Source: Leguminivora glycinivorella (Eukaryota > Arthropoda > Insecta > Lepidoptera > Tortricidae). Taken from it: 64,000 nucleotides of DNA. Positions 1 through 9,075 of the stretch are shown one piece after another. The notes below the pieces were generated by a model. The model was not told the DNA's origin. It did not search any database and saw nothing but the letters and a program-made list of their open reading frames with translations. Made by a program: the position numbers and the translations under genes. The stretch covers positions 1,984,001 through 2,048,000 of the forward strand of contig NC_062985.1 of NCBI RefSeq assembly GCF_023078275.1, written 5' to 3'. Positions within the stretch are counted from its first letter, which is position 1. Every line of letters starts with the position of its first letter.

Positions 1-100
1 CATGACTCAGCGGTTGGATATGTACGTGAACAGCCTGAGCAAGGTGCTGGACCTGGATTACAAACCGCAGGTGGTTCATGAGCATGATCCCGAGAAGTGA
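1..100 (+). CDS. Terminal coding exon of a host gene (partial)
   Basis: An open frame runs from the left edge (reading frame beginning at base 2) to a TGA at 98-100 and gives about 32 residues. Its composition (Leu, Asp, Val, Lys with few low-complexity residues, ending HEHDPEK) is typical of real protein. Local GC is clearly higher than in the AT-rich sequence that follows, and an AATAAA lies 31 bases after the stop. No splice acceptor is visible, so the exon must extend left of the window. I do not recognise the family; the tail looks helical and charged. The in-frame ATG at base 2 is unlikely to be the true start, because the visible frame is only a tail. Confidence 0.6.
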   Translation, partial: MTQRLDMYVNSLSKVLDLDYKPQVVHEHDPEK

Positions 101-130
101 TTGATTATGGTTCTTGTCTAGGTATAAGTT

Positions 131-136
131 AATAAA
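131..136 (+). promoter_or_regulatory. Polyadenylation signal AATAAA
   Basis: A canonical AATAAA lies 31 nt after the stop codon of the edge exon, a normal position for a short 3' UTR. AT-rich, non-coding sequence follows. Confidence 0.5.
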
Positions 137-185
137 TTGTTTAAATGTATATTATATTACCAAGTTATGACTTTTACTTTCACCC

Positions 186-330
186 TTAGTCGGTTTTCAC
201 ATTACCGATCCGATATCGGATGTCGGAAGGATTTCAATAGCAAAAAAATCCAAGATGGCGCCTGTGATGCTGTGATGTATGGAATATCGGTCCTCCGTCC
301 GATATCGGATCGGATAATCTGAAAACGCAC
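186..330. mobile_element. MITE family A, copy 1
   Basis: The ends are inverted repeats built on CGGTTTTCACATTACCGATC and the palindromic core GATCCGATATCGGATC. The internal part carries an 'aatccaagatggcgcc' motif shared by the other copies at 32334-32705, 41541-41680 and 62786-62950. There is no coding capacity. The termini contain CACTTAAGTG-like sequence. It is a non-autonomous DNA element. Confidence 0.75.
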
Positions 331-1022
331 TTAAGTAGTACTCATCTTTTAATGAACACAAGTTAAATTAATAATCTTTTGAAAATATTTCAACTTGTGG
401 TTCGATTCCAGCCTCAGGCACCAGAGGACTTGGTCACTTTTTCTTTCATATGTGTAATTTATTTCGGTTTTAGTACTCATCTTGCTTAAAATACGTTTAA
501 TTTGGAAAGTCTCCCTTGCTACGATAAATAATATATTAGCTTGAGGCCAAAGGAGTGCTAAATAAAAACTATGCACCTTGCAAAACAAATAATTATTAAA
601 TGAGAAAATATTATTATAAGAATAGGTAACGAAATTATTGGGCAAAGAAAAATATTGGACCCTGGGAAAGTGCTGGAATTTTATTTTTAAAGAAACTGGT
701 TTTTGAAACTGACGAGTAAATAAGTAGACCACACACGAAGATAATGTTTCTAATTTCTAATTAAATCATTACCAAGATAATAATTAGATACTTTAATTGT
801 TTTGTTTTGACTTAAGTATATAATATACCATCAATAAAGAGTTAATACTGTATAATTAAGTGCAATTAATTTAGAGATAAGACACACTACGTTGGATAGG
901 ATAATGGTTTACTTAAACTCAATGTACACTAACATAACTTCAATTTATAACGAAAACACTAAATGCACTATGGCTAACTATTCATTAATCTGTGCTATGG
1001 CAAATAATTCTTAGCATTAAAC
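331..1022. other. AT-rich, no gene; possible SINE scrap
   Basis: Only chance open frames are present. Around 395-470 a B-box-like GGTTCGATTCC is followed by a T-rich stretch, which may be a decayed tRNA-derived SINE. Nothing else was recognised. Confidence 0.4.
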
Positions 1023-1289
1023 ATTTAGGTCAGCGGTTCTCAAACTTATTTTCCCATGGAACCCTTTTGAAAACCAAAATATCTGACGGAACCCTTAAAT
1101 TAAATAAATGAAAACAAAAATAGTTTGTTGCAATCTTTATTTTAATAAGTGTTGAACTATCCGACTAGAGAGGAGAGGTGTATTTTCGATTTTTTCTCAT
1201 TGTTACCAATATTCACACGGAGCCCCCAGAGAGGCTTTACGGAGCCCTAGGGTTCCGCGGAGCACACTTTGAGTATGGCTGATTTAGGT
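1023..1289. mobile_element. hAT-type MITE with 8-bp target duplication
   Basis: The element proper is 1031-1281. It begins CAGCGGTTCTCAAACTT and ends with the inverted match TTTGAGTATGGCTG. Both sides carry the identical octamer ATTTAGGT (1023-1030 and 1282-1289). An 8-bp duplication with CAG...CTG ends and a CTCAAA motif is diagnostic of the hAT superfamily. The 251-bp body is non-coding. Confidence 0.85.
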
Positions 1290-1395
1290 AGTTACTAGGC
1301 AATTTTTATAAAAACATATCTTGGAAGTACCTACTTGATTCGCTTTTGAATATTTTACTAATCTATAATACCTATGCTACTTTCGAAAGCCACAA

Positions 1396-1434
1396 AAATA
1401 TATGACACGCTCTAGGTGTGTCATATATATTTTC
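1396..1434. repeat. Short hairpin
   Basis: AAAATATATGACACG and its inverted match flank a short loop, giving a near-perfect stem of about 16 bp. It is probably the core of a small MITE. Confidence 0.4.
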
Positions 1435-1696
1435 ACCACACCAACTGGTAAAGGCTTTCTTTGCTATTCGAAAACAGATAGCAAAATTGCATTTTATCCA
1501 CAAGGGAGCAAAGTAATTTCATACAAATTTTAACTCGATGTCTTAATCTGGCTGCTCGATTTTACCTATAAATGATGATTTTGAATCATAAATATTTAAT
1601 AAATTGATGGATTTGATTTAGTTTGATGTTTTATAGTCAGTATTTTGTTTGTGTTGGTGTGGTGAAAAATTTTTGTGTTTGGTGGTGGCAAAGTTT

Positions 1697-1828
1697 GTTT
1701 AACCTTCGTGCCTTGATACCCTCGCAATGCTAAAGATTCCACTTTTTGAACCACTCGCTACGCTCGCGGTTCAATATTGGAATCTTTCGCTTGCTCAGGT
1801 ATCAATATTGGCACGTGCGGTTAAACAA
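1697..1828. repeat. Foldback element of about 130 bp
   Basis: Two arms starting GTTTAACCTTCGTGCC and ending GGCACGTGCGGTTAAAC pair over about 60 bp around a centre with CACTCGCTACGCTCGCGG. Outer flanks (about 1500 and 1830) share a further inverted motif, CAAGGG...CCCTTG. Non-coding; probably a MITE. Confidence 0.55.
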
Positions 1829-2162
1829 CTACTTTGCCCCCTTGTAAAACAAATAACTATTGCGGCCCTTGTTGTAACATATTTTATTACCGGCGACTGT
1901 ACTTATCAAATACGGATCAGAACATTCAGAACCCTAACAAACCTGGGTTGTGCAGTGTTACCTAAGTCACCCGCAAGTGACCCGCAACATGGTAAACAGA
2001 TAACTTTAGTTAATTATTTTCATTAGTTATCTTAACAAAAACATTTATTTATAAAATGCTGATAACAGACTTTTGAACTCCTCTTTCAACATTATTTGAT
2101 ATCGACCATAAACAAGCTTGAGACGGGATAATTCATTAATTTAGATAACTGTTATCAAAGAC

Positions 2163-2445
2163 ATATGTAACTCCATATAGACGGATAAGGTCTAAGAAAA
2201 AAACGTACCTCAAAGCCATAGAGAAATAGGTACGGTGGCCAAGATGGCGTTACACCTTTGGGGAACGCTCGGCTAGATGGCGCTAATATTAATATTTGAC
2301 ATTTTAACACATATCAAGCTAAGAATATGGGCCAAATTGTCAAAACTGAAGTTCAAAAGTTTTAAGCTTGTGTCGAGAGATGGCAGTCTATGCACTGAGA
2401 TTACACATTTTACTTTGACAGTAACTCTCTATAATACTCGATCCT
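2163..2445 (+). repeat. Interspersed repeat family R, copy 1
   Basis: The sequence contains TAACTCCATATAGACGGATA, then 'aacgtacctcaaagccatag', 'gctagatggcgctaatatta' and a 'tcgagagatggcagtctatg' end. The same order occurs at 16318-16570 (diverged), 38685-39115 (interrupted) and, reversed, at 55380-55622. No open frame is conserved between copies and no terminal inverted repeat is obvious, so the class is open. Confidence 0.7.
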
Positions 2446-2496
2446 ATTTGCTGTTATCCACAAATGATTAGGCAAGGTTACTAAAAATAAGAAGTA

Positions 2497-2702
2497 TAGG
2501 AAAGTTTATTATTTGTGCCGTTTGTATATCCGAGGTCTTTATAGAGAGAGTACGTCGTAGACGTCGCATCGGACCGATAGATGGCGCCATCGTTCGTTGT
2601 AAGTCGCTCCGGCGTCACACCGCCGCGATGTTGGTAGTCCCGTTTTCCCCACCTGCAACATAAGGCTCCTCGCGCCCCGACCCGCCACCAGCCACCCACA
2701 TT
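2497..2702 (-). repeat. 200-bp end block, minus-oriented copy
   Basis: This block, from the CCGAGGTCTTTATAGAGAG end to CCACCAGCCACCCACATTG, is essentially identical, in reverse, to 7399-7585. It has high GC and CpG content. The predicted short peptide in both copies is identical simply because the DNA is, so it is not evidence of a gene. Confidence 0.75.
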
Positions 2703-3169
2703 GTTTCGTCGAACGCCGAAGTGACCGGTTGTCGCGTATTCCGTTCGAACATTTTTACAGCATGGTGTCTCGAAATTAATCTTTTAGTTTCTATTTCCTC
2801 GTTACTTCTGGTCAAACCAGAGTTATTCGTGTTTTTATTTAAAAAGTGATATTTCGGAATTATGAAATTTTTCAATTTCAATTTCATCCGTCAATTCTTT
2901 CTTCCCTTTTAATTTACGCTCGTTCGTCTTGAATAATGAGATATATTATGCCTCGCTAGCGATCACTATTCGTCTTTCGGGGTTCTCACGATAGAAATGA
3001 ACGAGCGGTGCTTTATGATTCTACCCACTTTTTTGTAAGAAAGTTCCATGCTGCAAAAATCGTTACCGTTAATCAGTTTTCTTTTTTAAACTATTCGCAT
3101 TTCCGAGACTAAAGTAGGAAGTGTTATCCGCGTATTAAAAGTTTCGCGCGAGAATATAAGCGGTAACGT

Positions 3170-3330
3170 AGGTAAGTTGCTCCGCCGGGGACCACGTGCT
3201 CCGGGGACCACGTGCTTCGCGACCGCGTGCTGCGCGACCTGCGGGCTGCGGCGGCGGCGGCGGGCGCGGTGGAGGAATACCGCGCTCCAAGGAGGTTTGA
3301 ATTTCTCCGACGAATGGGTGAGCAGCTTCA
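3170..3330. other. CpG-rich block with repeated CACGTG
   Basis: A short tandem repeat CCGGGGACCACGTGCT occurs twice and a third related unit follows, then a (CGG)n run near 3248. Two CACGTG E-boxes lie 16 bp apart. The region abruptly raises GC above the flanks and resembles a promoter island, but no downstream gene is evident. Confidence 0.35.
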
Positions 3331-3637
3331 TATTATTTTAGAAAGAACATGTTCGGTTTCCGATTCGGTGCGGAGGACGGCGGACACGTGTCGGCGCCGA
3401 AACTTACTGGTAGCGCTGCGATAGCGCCACTGACCGCGGCAGTGTTGTCCGCCACATCGGCGCCGCCGAAGTTGCGTAGAAGTTGCTTCCTCGTTAACGA
3501 CCTCTGCGGTGCCGCCGAATAACGTTGTGGCCGCCGCGTGCGACGCTGTAAGTATGTCTGCTGCTGCCCCAACGCGAGCGCCGCGCCGTTAGTGATCAGT
3601 CGTCAATACGCAGGCTACCAGCGCGGCCACCTCCGCC

Positions 3638-4332
3638 GCGAGCCTGCTGAAGCTGTCCACCAATATCGCTGGCCGCCACGCTTATGCTGGCGCCTCGATG
3701 GTGATGCAGAGCGTTCGTCTGCCGTGACAACGCCGCGATCCTGCTGAAGCTGTCCACCAGTATCGCTGGCCGCCACGCTTATGCTGGCGCCTCCATGGTG
3801 ATGCAGAGCGTGCGTCTGCCTTGACAACGCCGCGAGCCTGCTGAAGCTGTCCACCAATATCGCTGGCCGCCACGCTTATGCTGGCGCCTCGATGGTGATG
3901 CAGAGCGTTCGTCTGCCGTGACAACGCCGCGATCCCGCTGAAGCTGTCCACCAGTATCGCTGGCCGCCACGCTTATGCCGGCGCCTCGATGGTGATGCAG
4001 CGAGCTCATCTGCCGTGACAACGCCGCGATCCTGCTGAAGCTGTCCACCAGTATCGCTGGCCACCAGTATCGCTGGCCGCCACGCTTATGCTGGCGCCTC
4101 GATGGTGATGCAGCGCGCTCATCTGCCGTGACAACGCCGCGATCCTGCTGAAGCTGTCCACCAGTATCGCTGGCCGCCACGCTTATGCTGACGCCTCGAT
4201 GGTGATGTAGAGCGTTCATCTGCCGTGACAACGCCGCGACCCTGCCGAAGCTGTCCACCAGTATTGCTGGCCGCCACGCTTATGCTGGCGCCTCAGTGGT
4301 GATGCGGAGCGTAATACTGTTAACCGCTGCAC
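3638..4332. repeat. 97-bp tandem array, about 7 units
   Basis: Units begin at 3638, 3735, 3832, 3929, 4026, 4139 and 4236 (marker GCGATCCTGCTGAAGCTG). Spacing is exactly 97 bp except for one unit, which carries a 16-bp internal duplication of CCACCAGTATCGCTGG. Because 97 is not a multiple of 3, a translated product would change frame each unit. The minus strand happens to lack stops in all three frames, which explains several overlapping long open frames there. The repeat is GC-rich and recent; units differ by only a few bases. I see no family match. Confidence 0.85.
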
Positions 4333-4980
4333 AGGCGTCGCAATCCTTCTGCTGCATCTGCCGTGACAACGCCGCAAGCTACTTGAAGTTTTCCACCGGT
4401 GTCGTCGGCCGCCACGCTGATGCTGGCGCTTTGATGTCGCCTCGATCGCACGAGGTAAGATTGCAGACGCGGCGACCTTCATCGCGCCACCGAGCGCAAT
4501 ACTGCGGCTGCCGCGAAGGCGTCGCTAATTTTCCTGCCGCGTTTGCCGTGACGACGCCGCGAACTCCGTCGATGCTGTTCACCGATGTAGCTGACTGCCA
4601 CGCTGGCGCCGGTGCCTCCCGCGCTGACCTCGAGAGGGCCACCGAGAACGATACTGCGTGACGCGACAGGGGCATCGAAGACGCCTTTCGAGCTGACGAC
4701 GGCCGTCTCAATCTCACCGCCGAACGTAACACCGTCTGCTGCCGTGACAAGCTGGTAAGATTGCTGATGTGCTCCCTTGGTGTCGCTGGCCGCCACGCCG
4801 ACGTCGGCGGCTGCCGTCGCGCCTGATGTCACGCTCACCGCGAACACTGTCTTCCGCTACAATGGTGCCACGACCACGACTATCCAGGCTCCGTCTGCTA
4901 CGGTATCGTTGCAGACTCTATTGCTGACCAGGCTGATACTACCCTCCAATGTGACGCCGGGCGCCGCTATCAGCTGACAT
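4333..4980. repeat. Decayed continuation of the 97-bp array
   Basis: Motifs of the unit (GCCGTGACAACGCCGC, GGCCGCCACGCT, GATGCTGGCGC) recur at irregular intervals, for example near 4361-4430, 4545-4610 and 4745-4810, with many substitutions and insertions. This suggests the array was once longer and that the perfect part is a later re-amplification. Confidence 0.5.
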
Positions 4981-6143
4981 CCCGTACACTATGGTATCCA
5001 CTCTTCTCTTTCCAGTTCCCGTGAAGTACTTTGACAGTATTTACACTCTATTTTGACCAAGGACTCCTCCGTCGCCGAAGTGAGAACAGATAAATTCTAA
5101 AGACGCTACGTCCTAACGTGGCTTGGCCACCCTTAGTTGAACGAGGTAAGACGTCAATAACCGGACGAGGAGCCGCACTGCTGCAAGGGTGTCCACGATG
5201 TTCGCGAGCTATCTAATCGGAGAGGCGCCTCGCGAGACGACCCTGTGGTTCCTGTACATCGCTCATTGTGTAGGTCAAAGACATCGTAAAGGTTTGCGGA
5301 ATTAAAAAAAAAAAATCTCTTTCAGAATGTCCAGATCTGAATTCGAGCCAGCATCCTGCATCCTGAGCGTGCGTCTGTTTACCGGGCGGACACCAAAACC
5401 GATCGGTAATCTGGCCGCGGGGGTTCCAAGTACACGAAGATTTCCCGGAGGCTTGTGGCGCCCCCTGTCCATTCGAGAGATGAACTTGTTCGCCGAGCCT
5501 CTAATAAACAAATTGGGAAAAATAAACCCGCTTCGCCTTAGTGAACTTGAGATTCCAGCTCAAAGCGAAAGGGGCCAGGAACTCAGGAGGACTTCATTAT
5601 CATCTGGCTCGACTATACTGAATTAATAGTGCTTGATTCGATCGTAGAACCTGATTTCATCAATTTCACAACTTTCGTAGTCTACAGAGGAAGGTTGCAC
5701 CGCTGCAGTTTCCAGCATTACCTCGTACAGCTGCCGATAGCTGTAGGTCAATCGCTCCTGTTTTGCTTGCATCTGCAGCCCGATAAGACCTTCAATAATC
5801 GTAACATTGTACGAAGTAAAGCTCTTCCGATGGAAAATAATCTTCAACAGGCGGTGGCGCTGGCGACTGAAGTGACATGCAGCCGGATTAAGGTTCGCAT
5901 AGCACTATATGCTATGCACAGTTCGGTTGTATGTTATGTTATGCTGTACGATGGCAGGACTACATCTCTTCTGTTACGAGTAACTACGACAGTAACTGCT
6001 GACTCCAACAGACTGTCGTACGAGGTCAGTATGCACCCCCTGGGAGCCAAGTGACCTTCGGTGACCTCGCCTTCTTCTGCTTCGCCCGTCATCGTTCCTC
6101 TTCGTCTGCGAGAGCCCTGCATTACGCCGTACAACGGTACGTA
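4981..6143. other. Moderate-GC stretch, no gene recognised
   Basis: An A-run followed by CTCTTTCAG at about 5318-5326 resembles a splice acceptor leading into a 99-codon open frame (5327-5626). No partner exon or family is recognisable. The stretch lies inside the putative composite element. Confidence 0.3.
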
Positions 6144-6370
6144 TTAAGCCTCCGCCACACATAAAGCGCATTCCGCTTCGCTAACGCTACGCTATCAGCG
6201 CGCTGAATGCGCGCGCATTCCGCTCGCGTCCCGCGCGCGTTGCGCTCGCAATCCGCGCTCGTTAGTTCCCGCTAGCGCCCACTGGGCGCAACGCCAGCGT
6301 TTGTGCGGTGCACCGCCATTATTGCGCTCCGCCTACGCTCTCAAAGCGCGCATGTGTGGCGGTGTTTTAA
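6144..6370. mobile_element. TTAA-flanked foldback MITE
   Basis: TTAA occurs at 6144-6147 and 6367-6370. The inner ends are inverted: GCCTCCGCCACACATAAAGC on the left and the reverse of it (ATGTGTGGCGGTGTT) on the right. The body is very GC- and CpG-rich (GCGC runs) with no frame. The TTAA duplication suggests mobilisation by a piggyBac-type transposase. Confidence 0.6.
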
Positions 6371-7253
6371 TTCATCCCTTGACCTGCTACCACGACGTGT
6401 TCAGCAACCACCAGCGATGCGACACGGACGTCACCTCTCAGTCTACGCTGTCGACCTTCATTGCACGAAGTAGAAATCCGTCGCATCGGGTTTTGGATTA
6501 GGTAATGGAATAAATCGACTGATACCTCCGTCCAGTGTAGTAGCAATCGACAGCGCTCGTACTTTTCATCTTCTAGGCTAGTTTTACCGAGCGATCAGTA
6601 TCCTCAAATGCCCTCACTAAAAAGAGTTCAGAGTTCAGGAGTCTCGCTTGCAGCCGCGCTCGCTTGACGCGAAATAGTCTGATCGAAAATACCAGTATTG
6701 TAACAAATAGCCCTTGGGCGCGTGAGTGATGACCTTTTTCTGTGTTTGATATGGACGTAAGACGTTGGACTTTAAATAGTCATATCAAAGCTAATATTGA
6801 TTTTGATAATTTTTACGAAGGGTTGACAAAAGCAGTATCAATTACGTTACCCTGCTACAGTACAGATAGTTACACTACTTTTACAGTTAATTTCCACACT
6901 TTGTGTCTGAAATTGGGTTTATAACCTGATAAAATAACGTCTCTGTTAATAATAATAGTGTATCTAAAGTTTTTGTATCTTGTTCAAGTCAACCTCGCCT
7001 ACATCTTTTTTGGTTTTGATCTGCGATGTATAATAATGTCATTTCTCTAACTATTCGCTGACTAAAGCTAAACGTCATCACGAAAATCTCTTTAGGCGTT
7101 TCTGGCACCAAGATATTCGCGGATCGAAGGCGATTTCGACTGATACATCTGTCAAATCGGTTCAACAACTGATTCACTTATTCTTCTATGCTATGCCAAT
7201 AGGGCTACCAAAGGCTTGCGCGCCAGCTGACTCGCCACCAGGAGATAATAAAC
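6371..7253. other. No feature recognised
   Basis: Mixed-composition sequence with only short chance open frames. It is inside the putative composite element. Confidence 0.4.
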
Positions 7254-7299
7254 AGGTCTCTATAAAGACCTCGGATATACAAACGGCACAAATAATATA

Positions 7300-7626
7300 A
7301 AAATTTTACCTTCCAATAAAATTATTATTATTTTGCCTGGTATATCCGAGGTCTGAGTGATGCCTTCCTGGTAGGCTTAATATACCGTCGGCACTTCTCC
7401 TCAACAATGTGGGTGGCTGGTGGCGGGTCGGGGCGCGAGGAGCCTTATGTTGCAGGTGGGGAAAACGGGACTACCAACATCGCGGCGGTGTGACGCCGGA
7501 GCGACTTACAACGAACGATGGCGCCATCTATCGGTCCGATGCGACGTCTACGACGTACTCTCTCTATAAAGACCTCGGATATACCAGGCAAAATAATAAT
7601 AATTTTATTGGAAGGTAAAATTTTTA
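7300..7626. mobile_element. Foldback element with 55-bp inverted ends
   Basis: Arms 7300-7354 and 7571-7626 are inverted copies (AAAATTTTACCTTCCAATAA ... CCTGGTATATCCGAGGTC). The interior 7399-7585 is the GC-rich block shared with 2497-2702. The core CCGAGGTCT is common to both this element and the larger inverted ends, so they belong to one family with different outermost sequence. Confidence 0.6.
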
Positions 7627-7642
7627 TATTTTATCTAACAGT

Positions 7643-8344
7643 GCATATGATGCTACTTATCTCGCACTATTTAGTGCGGGAAAGAGCACTTTCCGTGCGT
7701 AGTTCGTTCCAAATATAATGTAAAAACTTCGTTACTCTCGCTCGTTTGACATTTAGAAAATTAAAATATCTACTCGTATGTTCTAGAAGCATATCAACGC
7801 TCTTAAACCCTTCAATCCATAATAATATTATAAATGGGATAGGTGTGTGTCTGTTTGTTTGTCCGTCTTTCACGGCAAAACAGGGGGCCGATTTTTGAGT
7901 CTCACGGCGTTCGAATTCAGAAAATTGTCACTGAAAATAATAGGCAATTCACCGTTTTCAACCGGTATTTTAGTGACAGTGAGACTCAAAAATGCATATG
8001 ATGCTACTTATCTCGCACTATTTAGTGCGGGAAAGAGCACTTTCCGTGCGTAGTTCGTTCCAAATATAATGTAAAAACTTCGTTACTCTCGCTCGTTTGA
8101 CATTTAGAAAATTAAAATATCTACTCGTATGTTCTAGAAGCATATCAACGCTCTTAAACCCTTCAATCCATAATAATATTATAAATGGGATAGGTGTGTG
8201 TCTGTTTGTTTGTCCGTCTTTCACGGCAAAACAGGGGGCCGATTTTTGAGTCTCACGGCGTTCGAATTCAGAAAATTGTCACTGAAAATAATAGGCAATT
8301 CACCGTTTTCAACCGGTATTTTAGTGACAGTGAGACTCAAAAAT
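7643..8344 (+). repeat. Perfect 351-bp tandem duplication
   Basis: 7643-7993 and 7994-8344 appear identical base for base. The duplicated unit starts in unrelated flanking DNA (GCATATGATGCTACTTATCT) and ends inside a Helitron-like element, so the repeat boundary is not an element end. The lack of divergence points to a very recent event or to an assembly duplication. Confidence 0.85.
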
Positions 8345-8426
8345 CGGCCCCCAGAGCGACGAATTTTGTATGGAACATTCCACAATTTTCGAATTTAACG
8401 CGAGCGAAGCCGCGGGCAAAAGCTAG
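8167..8426 (+). mobile_element. Helitron-like non-autonomous element, copy 1
   Basis: It begins A|TCCATAATAATATTATAAAT and ends GGGCAAAAGCTAG|T, matching the Helitron rule (5' TC, 3' CTAG, insertion between A and T). A GC-rich hairpin sequence (GCGAGCGAAGCCGCGG) sits just before the 3' end. A partial second 5' half lies at 7816-7993 because of the tandem duplication. Other copies: 32418-32655, 39835-40004, 42820-43064 and 57197-57371. Confidence 0.75.
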
Positions 8427-8547
8427 TTATTTATAAAGATATAGATTTATGTCACAATAAAATGGCTGATCGTAGTAATCAGTAGGATTGGTAGGTATAA
8501 GACATGATTGAAATGCATCAGCTAGTGGTAAATTATCTTAGGCTTGG

Positions 8548-8682
8548 TACAGTCAACAACACAGCTGTGTATACAGACAAAGTGCCAAAAATATGTATAC
8601 ACACCTTTATGTACAGGTAATAAAGTTCTGTATACATATTTTTGGCACTTTGTCTGTATACACAGCTGTGTTGTTGACTGTA
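8548..8682. mobile_element. Perfect-arm foldback MITE, TA-flanked
   Basis: The 52-bp arms 8550-8601 and 8629-8680 are perfect inverted copies starting CAGTCAACAACACAGCTGTG. TA lies at both outer edges (8548-8549, 8681-8682). The loop is 27 nt. TA duplication is typical of Tc1/mariner-mobilised MITEs. Absence of mismatches means it is young. Confidence 0.85.
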
Positions 8683-8827
8683 CGAGTATACTACCAACGA
8701 CGAGACTAGATTCTTTACTTCACACCTACATGTTTCGAACTAGACTATCAATTAAGCTTTAGTTACCATCGCTTACGAGTGTATCGCCTCAAGTAGAGGT
8801 TCCTTCTTTTATCTTTTATTTTTGACG

Positions 8828-9075
8828 ACCGGTCTGGTTCAGTCGGTAGTGACCCTGACTGCTAAGCCGCGGTCCTGGGTTCGAATTCCGGTAAGGGCAT
8901 TTATTTGTGTGATGAGCACTGATATTTGTTCCTGAGTCATGGATGTTTTCTATGTATATAAGTATGTATTTATCTATATAAGTATGTATATCGTCGCTTA
9001 GCACCGATAGTACAAGCTTTGCTTAGTTTGGGGCTAAGTTGATCTGTGTAAGGTGTCCCCAATATTTATTTATTT
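8828..9075 (+). mobile_element. tRNA-derived SINE
   Basis: The head carries an A-box-like TGGTTCAGTCGG and a B box GGTTCGAATTCC about 43 nt apart, followed by 'ggtaagggcatttatttgtg', 'gagcactgatatttgttcct' and a (TTTA)n tail. This is the layout of a lepidopteran tRNA-headed SINE. Fragments of the same family lie at 50565-50703 and 57735-57800. Confidence 0.75.

Larger units (their letters stand above)
2497..7297. mobile_element. Putative 4.8-kb composite element with inverted ends
   Basis: The left end (2497-2537) and right end (7258-7297) are inverted copies of TTATTTGTGCCGTTTGTATA followed by TCCGAGGTCTTTATAGAGA. Between them lie a GC-rich block, a 97-bp tandem array and a TTAA-flanked MITE. 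No transposase or other recognisable protein is encoded. A clear target duplication was not found (TTATT against AATAT), so this may instead be two separate insertions in opposite orientation. The boundaries are inferred only from the inverted ends. Confidence 0.4.

Noticed and set aside
3615..4258. Overlapping minus-strand open frames of 80-159 codons
   Set aside because: They arise because a 97-bp repeat unit lacks stops in all three frames; no start context, splice sites or family support.
4296..4661. 121-codon plus-strand frame in the GC-rich block
   Set aside because: High GC lowers stop frequency, and the sequence is decayed repeat units with no domain.
5302..5626. Two opposite open frames with an acceptor-like CTCTTTCAG
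   Set aside because: No donor or partner exon and no recognisable product.
7409..7618. Small frame identical to one at 2481-2699
   Set aside because: Shared mobile-element block; frame without start context or homologue.
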